64,000 nt of DNA from Butyrivibrio fibrisolvens 16/4 (GCA_000209815.1 FP929036.1:2284301-2348300); one strand, 5' to 3'. Positions 17,643 to 27,575 are shown, counted from the stretch's first letter. Program-made: numbers and translations. Notes: generated by a model not told the origin, from the sequence alone.

Positions 17643-18737
17643 TTATATACAAGCTCTTATAAATAAATCCGTTCGTTTACTCATATCTACAAAAGAACCA
17701 TCGTCCAGTTTAACAAGAGGTTGTGATAAGGCATTCTTGTAAATCATGCTTATAATTCCTCTGCTATTATCTGATAGCAGCACCCCTGAACCTATGTAGG
17801 ATTCTGCTATATTCTCCAAAAATACCTGAAGAATATTTTGATCATATTTGGCCTTATCCTCGCGCTGGAACTGGGCAATAACTTCGAAAGGACAAATTCC
17901 CGCCCTGTAGCATCTGTCTGCCGTCATAGCATCATAAACATCGGTGATAGCTATGATTTTAGAGAATGGACTAATGAACTCTTTTGAAAGTCCGTAAGGA
18001 TATCCGGTTCCGTCATTTCTCTCGTGATGCTGAAGTGCTGCCAGCTTGATTCTTCTGTCTACTTCCTCGTCCATCAAAAGATTATACCCAAGAAGTGGAT
18101 GTTCTGCCATTCTGGCAAATTCCTCATCATTAAGCCTGTCAGGCTTAGTAAGTATATAATGCGGTACCAGGGATTTACCTATATCGTGGTAAAGACCACA
18201 CATTGTAAGAACATCCAATTCCTTTTCATCATAAATGCCAATCCAGCCACCACAGACTCTAGATATAATTGCCACATTTACACAGTGCTGAAATGTGGAA
18301 GCATCTAATTCCTGTACATTTAGCATCATTGCCATAATACCAAGTCCAGTGGAATGCTTTTCAAAAACATGATGTATCTCTTCTATCAATCCATCACTTT
18401 CTATAGGAACCTTGTGTTCTACAAAGTCTGTAATAATAGCCTCCAGCTTGTCTGTACATTTGTTATAGGCCTTTTTAAACTCCTTAAATTCCTTGCTGTT
18501 TTGGATTCTCCAGGATTGTGTCTCACCTATAAACTCATCTGGTGCGTCATCATATTTATCAATTGCCTCTTTCTCGTCCTGAATGGCAATCTTGGTGATT
18601 CCGTAATAACTTAAATGTAAAAGCTGCTGGGCCGTAATAGGAGTACCTGGCTCAGCTAAAATCTGACCTCGAGGACTGATAATTCTCTCGCCCAAAATCA
18701 TTCCTGGTTTAATTTCATTTATATTTACTCTTTTCAT
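17643..18737 (-). CDS. HD-GYP domain cyclic-di-GMP phosphodiesterase
   Basis: 364 residues, soluble. An N-terminal segment of about 130 residues (INEIKPGMILGERIISPRGQ) is common in this family, then the HD-GYP domain: H151, HD pair 184-185 in LYHDIGKSLVP, HHERNDGTGYP at 237-247 (HHExxDGxGYP signature complete), and ITDVYDAMTADRCYR. All metal-binding residues appear intact, so it should hydrolyse c-di-GMP. No receiver or membrane sensor is fused. Monocistronic; GGTGAGGAA precedes the ATG. Given the sigma-28 gene and polysaccharide locus nearby, a role in the motile/sessile switch is plausible. Confidence 0.9.
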   Translation of the reverse strand: MKRVNINEIKPGMILGERIISPRGQILAEPGTPITAQQLLHLSYYGITKIAIQDEKEAIDKYDDAPDEFIGETQSWRIQNSKEFKEFKKAYNKCTDKLEAIITDFVEHKVPIESDGLIEEIHHVFEKHSTGLGIMAMMLNVQELDASTFQHCVNVAIISRVCGGWIGIYDEKELDVLTMCGLYHDIGKSLVPHYILTKPDRLNDEEFARMAEHPLLGYNLLMDEEVDRRIKLAALQHHERNDGTGYPYGLSKEFISPFSKIIAITDVYDAMTADRCYRAGICPFEVIAQFQREDKAKYDQNILQVFLENIAESYIGSGVLLSDNSRGIISMIYKNALSQPLVKLDDGSFVDMSKRTDLFIRACI

Positions 18738-18840
18738 TTAAGTTCCTCACCTAAACAAACACACACTCTGGGACAAGATAATACTAATATACAAAGGTTA
18801 AAACTCTGTGAATTACTGCTTTTTTTGTTATTTTAGCAAC

Positions 18841-18870
18841 AAAAAACCTCCTCTTTATTAAAAGAGGAGG
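18841..18870 (-). terminator. Terminator after nupQ
   Basis: CCTCCTCTTT / AAAGAGGAGG type stem (18847-18870) followed on the minus strand by six T (18841-18846). Ends the nucleoside transporter operon. Confidence 0.85.
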
Positions 18871-18883
18871 TAATGTTTGAATT

Positions 18884-19828
18884 TTATCTAGCACCCTTAT
18901 CGTAAGGAATACCCTCTGCCTTAGGAGCTCGAGAGTTCTGTGATGTAAATGCAAGAACGATAAGTGAAACAATGTATGGGAACATATTGTAAACAGTTCC
19001 TGAAATAGGAAGTGCGTGAAGGAATCCGATTCCCATATATACATTTGAAAGTGAGCGGAACAATGCAAAAAGCACTGCTGACCAAGCAATACGCTCTGGC
19101 TTCCACTGACCAAAAATCATAACAGCAAGAGCAAGGAAACCTGCACCTGCTACACCGTAATCAAAGTGCCATGTAGAGTTGGCTGCACATATGTAGATGA
19201 TACCACCGAGTCCACCAAGGAAACCTGACATAAGAACACCGATGTATCTCATAGCATATACATTGATACCAACTGAATCGGCTGCCTGTGGATGCTCACC
19301 GCAAGCACGAATTCTAAGAGCAAGCTTTGTCTTGTAAAAGAATACGATAGCTACTACAAGAAGAACGGCTGCTACTACGATAAACCAGCTAAGCTGGAGT
19401 GAACCGACATTGAACATAAATGCATTATGTCCTCTGACATAATCAAGCTTTGCAGAGAAATCTGTACCGCCTGAACGAGCTGTGTTAAAGCCCTTTACAA
19501 TAACTGTAGCTGATGCTGTAGCAAGCATGTTAAGAGCTGTACCGATAAGTGTCTGATCAGCCTTAAAGTTGATACAAGCAACTGCAATAAGCAGTGATGA
19601 AAGCATACCTGCAACTGCTGCAGCTAAGAGAGTTAGTACAATAATTGTAAATCTAGATGCATCACTAGGGAGAAGAACCATTACCATTGCACCGGCCATA
19701 GCACCAAATACCATGATGCCTTCAAGACCAAGATTGATGATACCACTTCGCTCTGAGAACATACCTCCCAAGGCTACTAAGATAAGTACTGCAGAAAAGA
19801 TAAGTGTGTACTGAATAAGTAATACCAT
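18884..19828 (-). CDS. nupQ: Nucleoside ABC transporter permease 2
   Basis: 314 residues, BPD_transp_2 permease with about eight to nine membrane spans. GMFSERSGIINLGLEGIMVFGAMAG near the N-terminus and ACGEHPQAADSVGINVYAMRYIGVLMSG are hallmarks of the YufQ/NupQ branch. Forms the channel with NupP; both are energised by NupO. It starts two bases after nupP stops. Imports purine and pyrimidine nucleosides (family knowledge). Confidence 0.92.
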   Translation of the reverse strand: MVLLIQYTLIFSAVLILVALGGMFSERSGIINLGLEGIMVFGAMAGAMVMVLLPSDASRFTIIVLTLLAAAVAGMLSSLLIAVACINFKADQTLIGTALNMLATASATVIVKGFNTARSGGTDFSAKLDYVRGHNAFMFNVGSLQLSWFIVVAAVLLVVAIVFFYKTKLALRIRACGEHPQAADSVGINVYAMRYIGVLMSGFLGGLGGIIYICAANSTWHFDYGVAGAGFLALAVMIFGQWKPERIAWSAVLFALFRSLSNVYMGIGFLHALPISGTVYNMFPYIVSLIVLAFTSQNSRAPKAEGIPYDKGAR

Positions 19829-19830
19829 TT

Positions 19831-20976
19831 CTACACCTCCTTTTCTTCAGCTTTATCAGCTGGTTTTGCTGGCTCAGCATTGGCATTAACCTTTACCTTG
19901 CCAGGTCTGTTAAGTATTGTTCTAAAGAATAATACGAATCCGCAGAGGTAGATAATGATTGAAATCATAAGGTCTGCAACCTGTGGATTGTAATAGTTTG
20001 TGTTGAGGTACTGACCACCAAGTGTGATGTACTCAACAAAAAGTCCTGCAATGATGGCTCCGATTGGGTGAAGACCACCAAGGAATGCAACAGCGATACC
20101 GCTGAAGCCCATACCAGGAACAGATGAAGCAATCTTGAAGTGCTCAACACCTGTGAGGTAATACAAGCCAGCAGCCATACCTGCGATAGCACCTGAAATA
20201 ACAAGAGTGAGAATGATGTTTCTCTTTGCATTCATACCTGAATACTTAGCTGCCTCTTTGTTGTGTCCTGTAGCCTTAAGCTCATAACCAAATGTTGTCT
20301 TGTTTAATACAACAAGAATAATGATTGCAACAATAACTGTAATTGGAATAGCAATAGTCATATACTGATTGCCACCAAAGAAATCCTGCATAAATCCTGG
20401 AAGAAGACCTGAAGGATTTACATCGCTAATCTCATATGTCTCAGACTTACTCTGATTCATACATTTTGCACCACCAAGGATGATGTTACAAATATAAAGG
20501 CCAATCCAGTTAAGCATGATTCCGGCGATAACCTCATTTACATTGAAGAACGCCTTGAAGCATCCTGCGATAAAGCCCCAAACTGCACCAGCAACAATAG
20601 CTGCAAGAATGCAAAGTGCCCAGTTCCAACCAAGAGCAAGTGAAGTGTAAAGGCTGGCAATAATACCTACTGTATACTGTCCAGCAACACCGATATTGAA
20701 GAGGCCTGCCTTATAAGCGAAGAGAATAGCCTCTGCACAAAGGATAACAGGTACTGACTTTACTAAGAAAGAACCCATATACTTCATAAGAGTATTAGTG
20801 CTGGCAATACGATATTTAAAGAAGTTGGTAAGGATGGCTGCCATACCCTCACCAGCGTGCTCTGCATTCATAAAGCAGAGAATAATATAACCTAAAACGA
20901 TACCTAAAACTGCACACAAAACTGAAGCAAGTAATGTCTGTACTGCTGGTCGTTTAAAGAAGCTTGTCTTTTCCAT
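19831..20976 (-). CDS. nupP: Nucleoside ABC transporter permease 1
   Basis: 381 residues, BPD_transp_2 permease of the YufP/NupP branch: an N-terminal span, FLVKSVPVILCAEAILFAYKAGLFNIGVAGQY, the ATGHNKEAAKYSGMNAKRN cytoplasmic loop that contacts the ATPase, and a charged alanine/lysine-rich tail. Its ATG overlaps the nupO stop by one base (TAATG), showing tight coupling. Confidence 0.92.
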   Translation of the reverse strand: MEKTSFFKRPAVQTLLASVLCAVLGIVLGYIILCFMNAEHAGEGMAAILTNFFKYRIASTNTLMKYMGSFLVKSVPVILCAEAILFAYKAGLFNIGVAGQYTVGIIASLYTSLALGWNWALCILAAIVAGAVWGFIAGCFKAFFNVNEVIAGIMLNWIGLYICNIILGGAKCMNQSKSETYEISDVNPSGLLPGFMQDFFGGNQYMTIAIPITVIVAIIILVVLNKTTFGYELKATGHNKEAAKYSGMNAKRNIILTLVISGAIAGMAAGLYYLTGVEHFKIASSVPGMGFSGIAVAFLGGLHPIGAIIAGLFVEYITLGGQYLNTNYYNPQVADLMISIIIYLCGFVLFFRTILNRPGKVKVNANAEPAKPADKAEEKEV

Positions 20977-22514
20977 TACTTAGCCTCCTTTCTGTCGTCA
21001 CGTTTAGCGCCTGACATATATAATCCTAATTCCTGAAGTGTTGTTTTCTTTGGATCAACCTCACCAACAATCTCACCTTCATACATAACAAGGATTCTGT
21101 CTGAAAGATTCATAACCTCGTCCAACTCAAGAGAAACAAGAAGAATAGCCTTGCCTGCATCTCTCTCCTTAACGATTTCTTTATGAATATATTCGATAGC
21201 ACCAACATCAAGACCACGGGTAGGCTGTACAGCAATGAGTAACTCGTGCTGTCTATCCATCTCACGAGCTACGATAGCCTTCTGCTGATTACCACCTGAC
21301 ATTGAACGAACAATAGTCTTTGCACCCTGTCCTGAACGAACATCAAATGCCTGAGTAAGTCTGTCTGAGTACTTTCTCATATCAGCCTTCTTGATAATAC
21401 CGTGCTTTGAGAACTCTGGCTCAAAGTATCTCTGGAGAATCATATTCTCCTCCAATGTATAATCAAGAACAAGACCGTGCTTATGTCTATCCTCAGGAAT
21501 GTGGCTCATTCCGTGAGTGTTCTTGTAACGAATAGACTTCTTAGTGATGTCTTCGCCACAAAGAGTAATCTTACCGCTTGAAATGTCATCGAGACCTGTA
21601 AGAGCTCCAACGAACTCGGTCTGACCATTTCCATCGATACCTGCGATACAAACGATTTCACCAGCGCGAACATTGAATGAAACGTTGTGAACAGCATCAT
21701 TAGAATGAAGCTTGCTCTTAACACAAACATTCTCAACCTTGAGAACTTCGTCTGTAGGCTTAGCCTCCTCCTTATCAACAGCGAACTTTACATTACGTCC
21801 TACCATCATAGAAGAAAGCTCTTCCTTAGTAGTGTTCTTAACGTCTACTGTACCGATGTACTTTCCTTTTCTGAGGATTGAACATCTGTCATCAACTTCC
21901 ATGATTTCGTTAAGCTTGTGAGTGATGAAAAGGATTGACTTACCTTCTGCAGCAAGGTCCTTCATAATCTTCATAAGCTCCTCGATTTCCTGTGGAGTAA
22001 GAACAGCGGTAGGCTCATCAAAGATAAGAATATCATTATCTCTGTAAAGCATCTTAAGAATCTCGACACGCTGCTGCATACCAACAGTGATATCCTCGAT
22101 CATAGCATCCGGGTCTACCTTGAGGTTGTACTTGTTAGACAGATCTATAACCTTCTTACGTGCTTCAGCCTTTGTCAAGAAACCAAATTTGCTAGGCTCA
22201 GAACCAAGGATAATGTTGTCAAGAACTGTGAAAATATCAACCAGCATGAAATGCTGATGTACCATACCAATACCAAGATCAGTAGCGTCGTTAGGATTGT
22301 TAATCTTAACTTCCTTACCGTCCTTTTTAATAACTCCCTTTTCTGGTGTGTAAAGTCCGAATAAAACACTCATAAGAGTAGATTTTCCGGCTCCATTCTC
22401 CCCGAGAAGTGCATGTATCTCGCCACGCTTTAACTGCAAAGTGATATCGTCATTTGCAATAATGCCTGGAAACTCTTTTGTAATATGCAGCATCTCAATT
22501 ACGTAATCTTCCAT
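20976..22514 (-). CDS. nupO: Nucleoside ABC transporter ATP-binding protein (double ATPase)
   Basis: 512 residues with two ABC domains. First: Walker A LLGENGAGKSTLM, signature VGMQQRVEIL, Walker B LIFDEPTAVLTP. Second (from about 260): a degenerate P-loop GIDGNGQTEF, signature SGGNQQKAIVARE, GLDVGAIEYI. The degenerate second P-loop is usual in sugar/nucleoside importers of this class. Drives NupP/NupQ. Separated from the binding-protein gene by 269 bases containing four hairpins, which probably lower its expression relative to bmpA. Confidence 0.93.
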   Translation of the reverse strand: MEDYVIEMLHITKEFPGIIANDDITLQLKRGEIHALLGENGAGKSTLMSVLFGLYTPEKGVIKKDGKEVKINNPNDATDLGIGMVHQHFMLVDIFTVLDNIILGSEPSKFGFLTKAEARKKVIDLSNKYNLKVDPDAMIEDITVGMQQRVEILKMLYRDNDILIFDEPTAVLTPQEIEELMKIMKDLAAEGKSILFITHKLNEIMEVDDRCSILRKGKYIGTVDVKNTTKEELSSMMVGRNVKFAVDKEEAKPTDEVLKVENVCVKSKLHSNDAVHNVSFNVRAGEIVCIAGIDGNGQTEFVGALTGLDDISSGKITLCGEDITKKSIRYKNTHGMSHIPEDRHKHGLVLDYTLEENMILQRYFEPEFSKHGIIKKADMRKYSDRLTQAFDVRSGQGAKTIVRSMSGGNQQKAIVAREMDRQHELLIAVQPTRGLDVGAIEYIHKEIVKERDAGKAILLVSLELDEVMNLSDRILVMYEGEIVGEVDPKKTTLQELGLYMSGAKRDDRKEAK

Positions 22515-22640
22515 CGCAATACACCTTTCTAAATGTATTAATAATTCTGATATTGCCTCTGCCTAGAAGTGCAAAACCATAGAAAACATCATTATACTTC
22601 CCTCATTGATAATAATGTTTTATATAGCTTTGATAATTCT

Positions 22641-22774
22641 AAAAATAAGGGAAGGTATAAAACCTTCCCTTATAAAATGTTCTTAAAAGAGAACGGGAAG
22701 ACGCACATATTATAAATTTGCTCTGCAAATGGATGTGCGTCGTGGCAAGTCATTTTAGTGCCTTGCACTAAAAT
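22641..22774 (-). other. Array of four hairpins between bmpA and nupO
   Basis: Minus-strand order: ATTTTAGTGC/GCACTAAAAT (22752-22774); GACGCACAT/ATGTGCGTC (22700-22741) with an inner ATTTGC/GCAAAT stem; GTTCT/AGAAC (22679-22694); and TAAGGGAAGGT/ACCTTCCCTTA (22646-22672), followed by five T. The last is a Rho-independent terminator, probably leaky; the others may protect the bmpA mRNA 3' end. This fits high expression of the binding protein over the transporter. Confidence 0.7.
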
Positions 22775-22783
22775 AACATGCTC

Positions 22784-23968
22784 TTAATGTATATTATCGA
22801 ACTCAGTAACCTTGATTTCTGTAGAAGGCATAGCATCTGTTGAGTTGCTAACCTTAACTGTTCCATCGTTCATAGCAGCAACAAGTGCCTTGTAATCATC
22901 AACTGTGAAGTTTGTCATTGTCCAACCATCCATTGGAAGCTGTACATAGTTGAGTGAAGGATCTGTACCTGATACGATACCAAGGTTTTCAATCTTTCCA
23001 GAGTAATTTGCCCAGTTACCAGCGAATACATCTGTAAGTGTTGCATCAACTGTAGCTGCAAGACCCTTCATAGCTGAAGTTACGCAAAGACCCTTAACCC
23101 CGTAAGCGTTTTCGATTGTACCAGACTGATCAACGTCAACACCGATAACCTTGCCGTCAACACCTGGCTTTGTAGCTGCTTCGCAAGCTGATGTGTAGAT
23201 ACCACCGCCGCAAGCAAATACGATTTCTGTACCATTTGAATACCATGTATCCATCTGAGCTGTGATAGCATCATCACCGTAGAACTGACCACCATATACA
23301 TAGTTTACAGCTACGTCTGAAGCGTTGCCAAGCTCAACTGCTGCATCGTTACATCCCTGAACGAAACCAAATCCATAACGGATAACTGCAGGAACTGCCA
23401 TACCGCCAAGGAAACCAAGCTTTGTGTAGCCTTCCTTAACTGCTGCATAACCTGCCATGTAACCAGCAAGCTCTTCCTGATATGTGAATGAGCAAACATT
23501 CTCTGGAAGTGTATCCATACCTGCGCCCTGGAAATCACCTTCGCTACAGTCAAGTGCGATGATTGTAACGTTTGGATAATCCTCAGCAACCTGAGCGATC
23601 ATACCTGCGAAAAGGTAACCTGGAACGATGATTACGTTGTAACCATCTGTAACAGCGTTCTCAAATGAAGCGACACGAGCATCATCTGAATCCTCTGTTG
23701 GCTTATAGTACTGGAAATCTACTCCATTTTTCTCAGCAAATGCCTTTGAAGCCTCGTAAGTTGTCTGGTTGAATGACATATCTGTGATATCACCAGAATC
23801 TGTAATCATAGCGATTTTCTTATCGCTAGCTGCAGCATCTGCTGCCCCCTCTTCTGTAGCTGTAGTAGCATCTGAAGCAGAATCGCTTGATGAAGATGAA
23901 CCACAACCTACAAACATAGTAGCTACCATTGAAGCTACAAGAAGTACGCTTAATAACTTCTTTTTCAT
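22784..23968 (-). CDS. bmpA: BMP-family nucleoside-binding lipoprotein
   Basis: 394 residues. Lipoprotein signal with cysteine 22 in TMFVGCGSS, a Ser/Asp/Ala/Thr-rich linker, then the periplasmic-binding-protein fold of the BMP (PnrA/TmpC) family: ITDSGDITDMSFNQTTYEA, VIIVPGYLF, GFLGGMAVPAVIRYGFGFVQG, FACGGGIYTSACEA, VIGVDVDQSG. Binds nucleosides outside the membrane and delivers them to NupPQ. Start: ATG 23966-23968, preceded by GGAGG; an upstream in-frame ATG at 24001 adds eleven residues before the signal peptide and has no ribosome site. Own promoter at 24028-24056. Confidence 0.93.
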   Translation of the reverse strand: MKKKLLSVLLVASMVATMFVGCGSSSSSDSASDATTATEEGAADAAASDKKIAMITDSGDITDMSFNQTTYEASKAFAEKNGVDFQYYKPTEDSDDARVASFENAVTDGYNVIIVPGYLFAGMIAQVAEDYPNVTIIALDCSEGDFQGAGMDTLPENVCSFTYQEELAGYMAGYAAVKEGYTKLGFLGGMAVPAVIRYGFGFVQGCNDAAVELGNASDVAVNYVYGGQFYGDDAITAQMDTWYSNGTEIVFACGGGIYTSACEAATKPGVDGKVIGVDVDQSGTIENAYGVKGLCVTSAMKGLAATVDATLTDVFAGNWANYSGKIENLGIVSGTDPSLNYVQLPMDGWTMTNFTVDDYKALVAAMNDGTVKVSNSTDAMPSTEIKVTEFDNIH

Positions 23969-24027
23969 TCTTTTAATTCCTCCTATTAAATACGTTTCCA
24001 CTTGTTATATGAAAACACCTAAATAAA

Positions 24028-24056
24028 ATTATAAATTTATTTAGAGTATTTTTCAA
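24028..24056 (-). promoter_or_regulatory. Promoter for bmpA
   Basis: Minus strand: -35 TTGAAA (24051-24056), 17-nt spacer, perfect -10 TATAAT (24028-24033). Lies between cdd and bmpA. Confidence 0.8.
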
Positions 24057-24069
24057 GGATATTAGCGCA

Positions 24070-24531
24070 TTAGTGAGCTAAATTTTCGGGTCCAAAACCT
24101 AATGGGAGTAATTCTGAAAGGGTCATTGTAGTAATATGCACCATCTCCTCAGAAAGTGTGTCTAAACTGTGAACATCATCCACCTCTGCCAAAATGACGT
24201 TAAAGGTTTCTGGATTAACAAACTCTCGAAGGACCTGTCTACATACACCACAAGGAGCACAAAGTGGAAGTGTTTTAAGATTATCCATACCGCCTACAAT
24301 AGCTATGGCAGAAAAATCTTTATAGCCTTCACTGACTGCCTTGAAAACTGCAGTACGTTCTGCACAATTTGTAGGAGTATAACCTGCGTTTTCCACATTA
24401 CAGCCTTTGAATACTGTACCGTCTGTGGATAAAAGGGCTGCTCCTACCTTGTGATGTGAATATGGTGTATACGCCATTTCTCTAGCCTCAAGGGCTAATT
24501 TAATCAACTCAAAATCTGTCAAACTAGTCAC
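24070..24531 (-). CDS. cdd: Cytidine deaminase
   Basis: 153 residues, cytoplasmic zinc enzyme converting (deoxy)cytidine to (deoxy)uridine. Seen: CNVENAGY (substrate loop), C56-A-E58 (zinc and proton shuttle) and PCGVC with C94 and C97 completing the zinc site. About 20 residues longer at the C-terminus than the shortest family members. Its start overlaps the stop of the TPR protein gene by eight bases. It sits just upstream of the nucleoside importer, so imported cytidine can enter salvage directly. Confidence 0.93.
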   Translation of the reverse strand: MTSLTDFELIKLALEAREMAYTPYSHHKVGAALLSTDGTVFKGCNVENAGYTPTNCAERTAVFKAVSEGYKDFSAIAIVGGMDNLKTLPLCAPCGVCRQVLREFVNPETFNVILAEVDDVHSLDTLSEEMVHITTMTLSELLPLGFGPENLAH

Positions 24532-25920
24532 CTACCTCTGTGGCAGAAAGCTCTGTATCATCGGCAGCAATATAAACCTTTGCCTGACGTCCCCATTGAT
24601 TTGATGGGTAATACTCTACCACCTTGTTAAAACATTCCAGTGCCTTTGCTGAATCCCCTGTAAGTCTATAGCAGTCTCCAAGTAAAAACAGCGCAGCGCC
24701 GTTATTATATTTATCATCTATATCTACAACAGTCTGGAAATTTACGATTGCGCTCTCGTAATTTTCATCGCTGTAGAATGTATTTCCATCGTTGTAATAT
24801 CCCTGAATGATAGTTGGAGCAAGCTGTGCATAAAGATTGTCATAATATGTCTTTCCAGCATCTCCAAGTACTTCCTTTGATACCAGCTGAATTGCCTCAC
24901 TGGCAGCTGCCTCGTCTCCTGCAAGATGAGCATTCTCTGCTGCAAGAAGATTTTCGTAGGAAGTAGGGATATCCTGAGTCTCATCATAGGCAGAGAGACT
25001 ATCCTTTAGCTTTTGAATCTCTTCCTCAAGCTCCTGATTCTTTTCCCTTGATTCGGAAAGAGTCTCATTTAAAGCAAGAACTGTATCCGTGTTTCCATCT
25101 GTCATGTTCTCCTTGACAGTTGGAACAATAAGGAAGAAGCATATCAAAAGACCAACCACAAGTCCTAAAAGAATATTTACAAGACTTGTACGGGTGTTAT
25201 CCAGCATGCTTCTAAGAGCATTTTCATTCATGATGACTGTGTCGTTACCATCAGTGAAGGTAAACACATCGTTTTCTTTCTGCGTTTACCAGTGTTTTGC
25301 TCCTTTAGGCCTTCCTTAACCTCGTGAATATAGCGGATAGTTGTCGTATTATTGCTATCTATTTTTGCTGCAGCAACAAGTACCTTTCTGGCATCAGCGT
25401 ACTTTTTATCCTGCATGTAAAGTAAAGCCAAAAGCTGGTGAGCCTTTACAAGATTTGGATTCTGGCTGATTACCTTCTTAAGCTGGATAGTAGCTAAATC
25501 ACGGCTTCCTGCCTTGCAATATTCAATTGCCTGATTATATTTTTTGATAGTGGAATTAAGCTTGGTCAGAAGCCCTGGGTCGTTTTCAATCTCTGCAAGA
25601 TATCTATCTGCATCAGGATTGTCCTCCGCCTGGAGATTCTTAGATAAAACCCATTCATTGATTGCTCTGACTGTATCTCCCACCTGATAATAACAAAGAC
25701 CAAGAAGATTTCTGGCTCTTGTATTATATTTGTAGTACTGAAGTGAAGATTTCAGCGCCTCAATGGCTCCAGTTATATCTCGAACCTTTGCCTTTTCCAA
25801 GCCTTGATTATAGAACACATAAGATGTGTATATGATCTGTTTGTATAACAAAATATCGGCGCCGCAATTGTAACAAACCTTTTCGTTACCAACTTCGGCA
25901 CCACACATAAAGCATTGCAT
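24524..25920 (-). CDS. Zinc-ribbon/TPR membrane protein, frameshifted as read
   Basis: Read literally as two ORFs (25228-25920 and 24524-25267). Adding one A at 25272-25275 joins them (GKRRKKNDVFTFTDGNDTV) into 465 residues. Architecture: N-terminal zinc ribbon with C3, C6, C16, C19; TPR repeats to about residue 205; one membrane span near 247-268 (NILLGLVVGLLICFFLIVPTV); a coiled coil (LNETLSESREKNQELEEEIQKLKDSL); and C-terminal TPR repeats (AALFLLGDCYRLTGDSAKALECFNKVVEYYPSNQ). With one span, the two TPR blocks would lie on opposite sides of the membrane. Likely a scaffold; partners unknown. In operon with fapA and a 48-residue ORF. Confidence 0.8.
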
Positions 25921-25945
25921 CTATTATTCTCCGTATAAAGCTACT

Positions 25946-26092
25946 CTATTTTGTCACGTTGTTCTGCTGAGCAGAAATGTTTACAAGTAAATCTGTTAAA
26001 TCAGTCAAATCTCTGGCCTTAATATCAGCCTCTGCCTGCTCAACCTCGATGGCTGGCTCAAATTTCTTTAATTCTTCTTCAAAATCAATCAT
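25946..26092 (-). CDS. 48-residue ORF between fapA and the TPR gene
   Basis: MIDFEEELKKFEPAIEVEQ... ending in NISAQQNNVTK; acidic, helical, no signal. Its ATG overlaps the fapA stop in ATGA and it ends 25 bases before the TPR gene, with an AGGGACAGG region upstream. The overlap and lack of rare codons support it being translated. Function unknown; perhaps a small partner of FapA or the TPR protein. Confidence 0.65.
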   Translation of the reverse strand: MIDFEEELKKFEPAIEVEQAEADIKARDLTDLTDLLVNISAQQNNVTK

Positions 26093-27504
26093 TGATTGCC
26101 TGTCCCTTTAACACCGGTTATTTTTGTAAGTTTCACTCCCTCAGGAGTCTTTGTTATTTCAACTCTCTCGTGATTATCATTTATTGTAACATGATGGTCA
26201 TCAATAGCAATATTTGCTCCAGCGTAAATACGTCTGTATACCTTTATTGAAGCATCCTTTCCAGCTACAATAACCTCTTTCATTTTAGCAAGACGTTTTG
26301 TCTCTTCCTGAACAATAGCTTCATCTCGAATTCTAACACGTAAAAGCTGCATACGTCGAGGATCTTCCTTATAGTTGATTCCTCGCTCTGCCCCAATCTT
26401 ATCAAAGTCCTCAATTCCCTTTTTTATCTTTAGTACATTAGAATTAAGAGCCTCAATTTTCTTGGCAAGCATATCAAATTCTGCTGAACGCTCCAAATCT
26501 ACACCTACAGATACATTAGTAATTGTACCAAATGAATTACCAATGTCGTTAACCTCAATTCCCTGAACAGCAGAAACAAAACCGCCGATAATAGAAGCAT
26601 TATTTCCATTGAGCTGAATCATTCCATCACAGGAAATTTTACTCTTAAAGAAATAATCAGCCGTAATATTACCGGCACAATTTATAATTGCATACTCAAC
26701 AAACTGGGCGGTAATTGAACCGCCGCAGTCTATCATAGTTTTTTCATTACCCTTCACACCTGATAAAAGGAACAAATCCTTTCCGGCATGAATATCACAA
26801 TCCTCAATAAGTCCATGAATAATAACATTACCTGCAGCATCTATAACTGCGCCATCATGAACTCCTCCGTGAACAATAACGTCACCATTGAACTTAATAT
26901 TACCAGTTTCGATTCCAACATCTCCACTGATTTCATGAACTGGCGAAATGAGAATCTTGCCCTGATTAACCTCTATCTTTCCATCCAGCTTTGCTGTGTA
27001 GGTAAGATTATCCCTGGAACGATCAAATCCTCGACCGATAAGTGGAGGCAAATCTCGAACTGGCTTTGGCTCTAGAATCTGTCCTCTAACGGACATACCA
27101 CGGGAGCCCTGAACTGCGGGATGATAAATTGCAATCACATCGCCTGCCTTAACAGTCTCTATGGTTTTAATACTCATATAGTCGGCGGTACCATCAGGTC
27201 GGATGGTAGGCGTCCTATTGAACTTTGTATCAAAGGTATATTCATAATAACCTGGGGTTCCCTGCTGTTGAGCATTGCCCTCGGCAACCTTTACGGCACG
27301 ACCATAAATTGGGCTATCAGCTAGCTTTTTAAGCATATCCTGATCGATTCCAAAAGTCACATTGGCATTATTCAAGAAACCAAGCAACTGAGCAGCAGTA
27401 AAGCTTGGCACCTCATTTTTTCCATCAGGGATTTTGAAGGTCATAGTAGCCTCCAAACCATTTGATGAAACCTGTACTTTTGGCGCTTGTGCTGGTAAAG
27501 CCAT
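26089..27504 (-). CDS. FapA family (DUF342) flagellar-assembly-like protein
   Basis: 471 residues. N-terminal domain, then a right-handed beta-helix of short repeats (GDVGIETGNIKFNGDVIVHGG, AGNVIIHGLIEDCDIHAGKDL, CGGSITAQFVEYAIINCAGNI), then a coiled coil (about 340-400) and a small C-terminal domain. Matches DUF342/FapA, a family found in clostridia and Vibrio with a loosely defined role. Start chosen at 27504 (MALPAQAPKV) because GGGGGA lies five bases upstream; the in-frame GTG at 27564 is inside a leader hairpin. First gene of a unit with the 48-residue ORF, the TPR protein and cdd. Confidence 0.82.
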   Translation of the reverse strand: MALPAQAPKVQVSSNGLEATMTFKIPDGKNEVPSFTAAQLLGFLNNANVTFGIDQDMLKKLADSPIYGRAVKVAEGNAQQQGTPGYYEYTFDTKFNRTPTIRPDGTADYMSIKTIETVKAGDVIAIYHPAVQGSRGMSVRGQILEPKPVRDLPPLIGRGFDRSRDNLTYTAKLDGKIEVNQGKILISPVHEISGDVGIETGNIKFNGDVIVHGGVHDGAVIDAAGNVIIHGLIEDCDIHAGKDLFLLSGVKGNEKTMIDCGGSITAQFVEYAIINCAGNITADYFFKSKISCDGMIQLNGNNASIIGGFVSAVQGIEVNDIGNSFGTITNVSVGVDLERSAEFDMLAKKIEALNSNVLKIKKGIEDFDKIGAERGINYKEDPRRMQLLRVRIRDEAIVQEETKRLAKMKEVIVAGKDASIKVYRRIYAGANIAIDDHHVTINDNHERVEITKTPEGVKLTKITGVKGTGNQ

Positions 27505-27552
27505 AAGTCCCCCACGTAACAAAGATTTAGTATCTATAAAATATTTCGGCAC

Positions 27553-27575
27553 AAATAGGCTCACAATGAGCCTAT
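27553..27575 (-). other. Leader hairpin upstream of fapA
   Basis: Perfect ten-base arms AATAGGCTCA / TGAGCCTATT around a three-base loop, just downstream of the fapA promoter -10. No strong T-run follows, so a 5' stabilising stem is more likely than a terminator, although it could also end the deoC transcript. Confidence 0.55.

Noticed and set aside
22784..24001. Earlier start of the nucleoside-binding protein at 24001
   Set aside because: It would put eleven residues before the lipoprotein signal and lacks a ribosome site; 23968 fits better.
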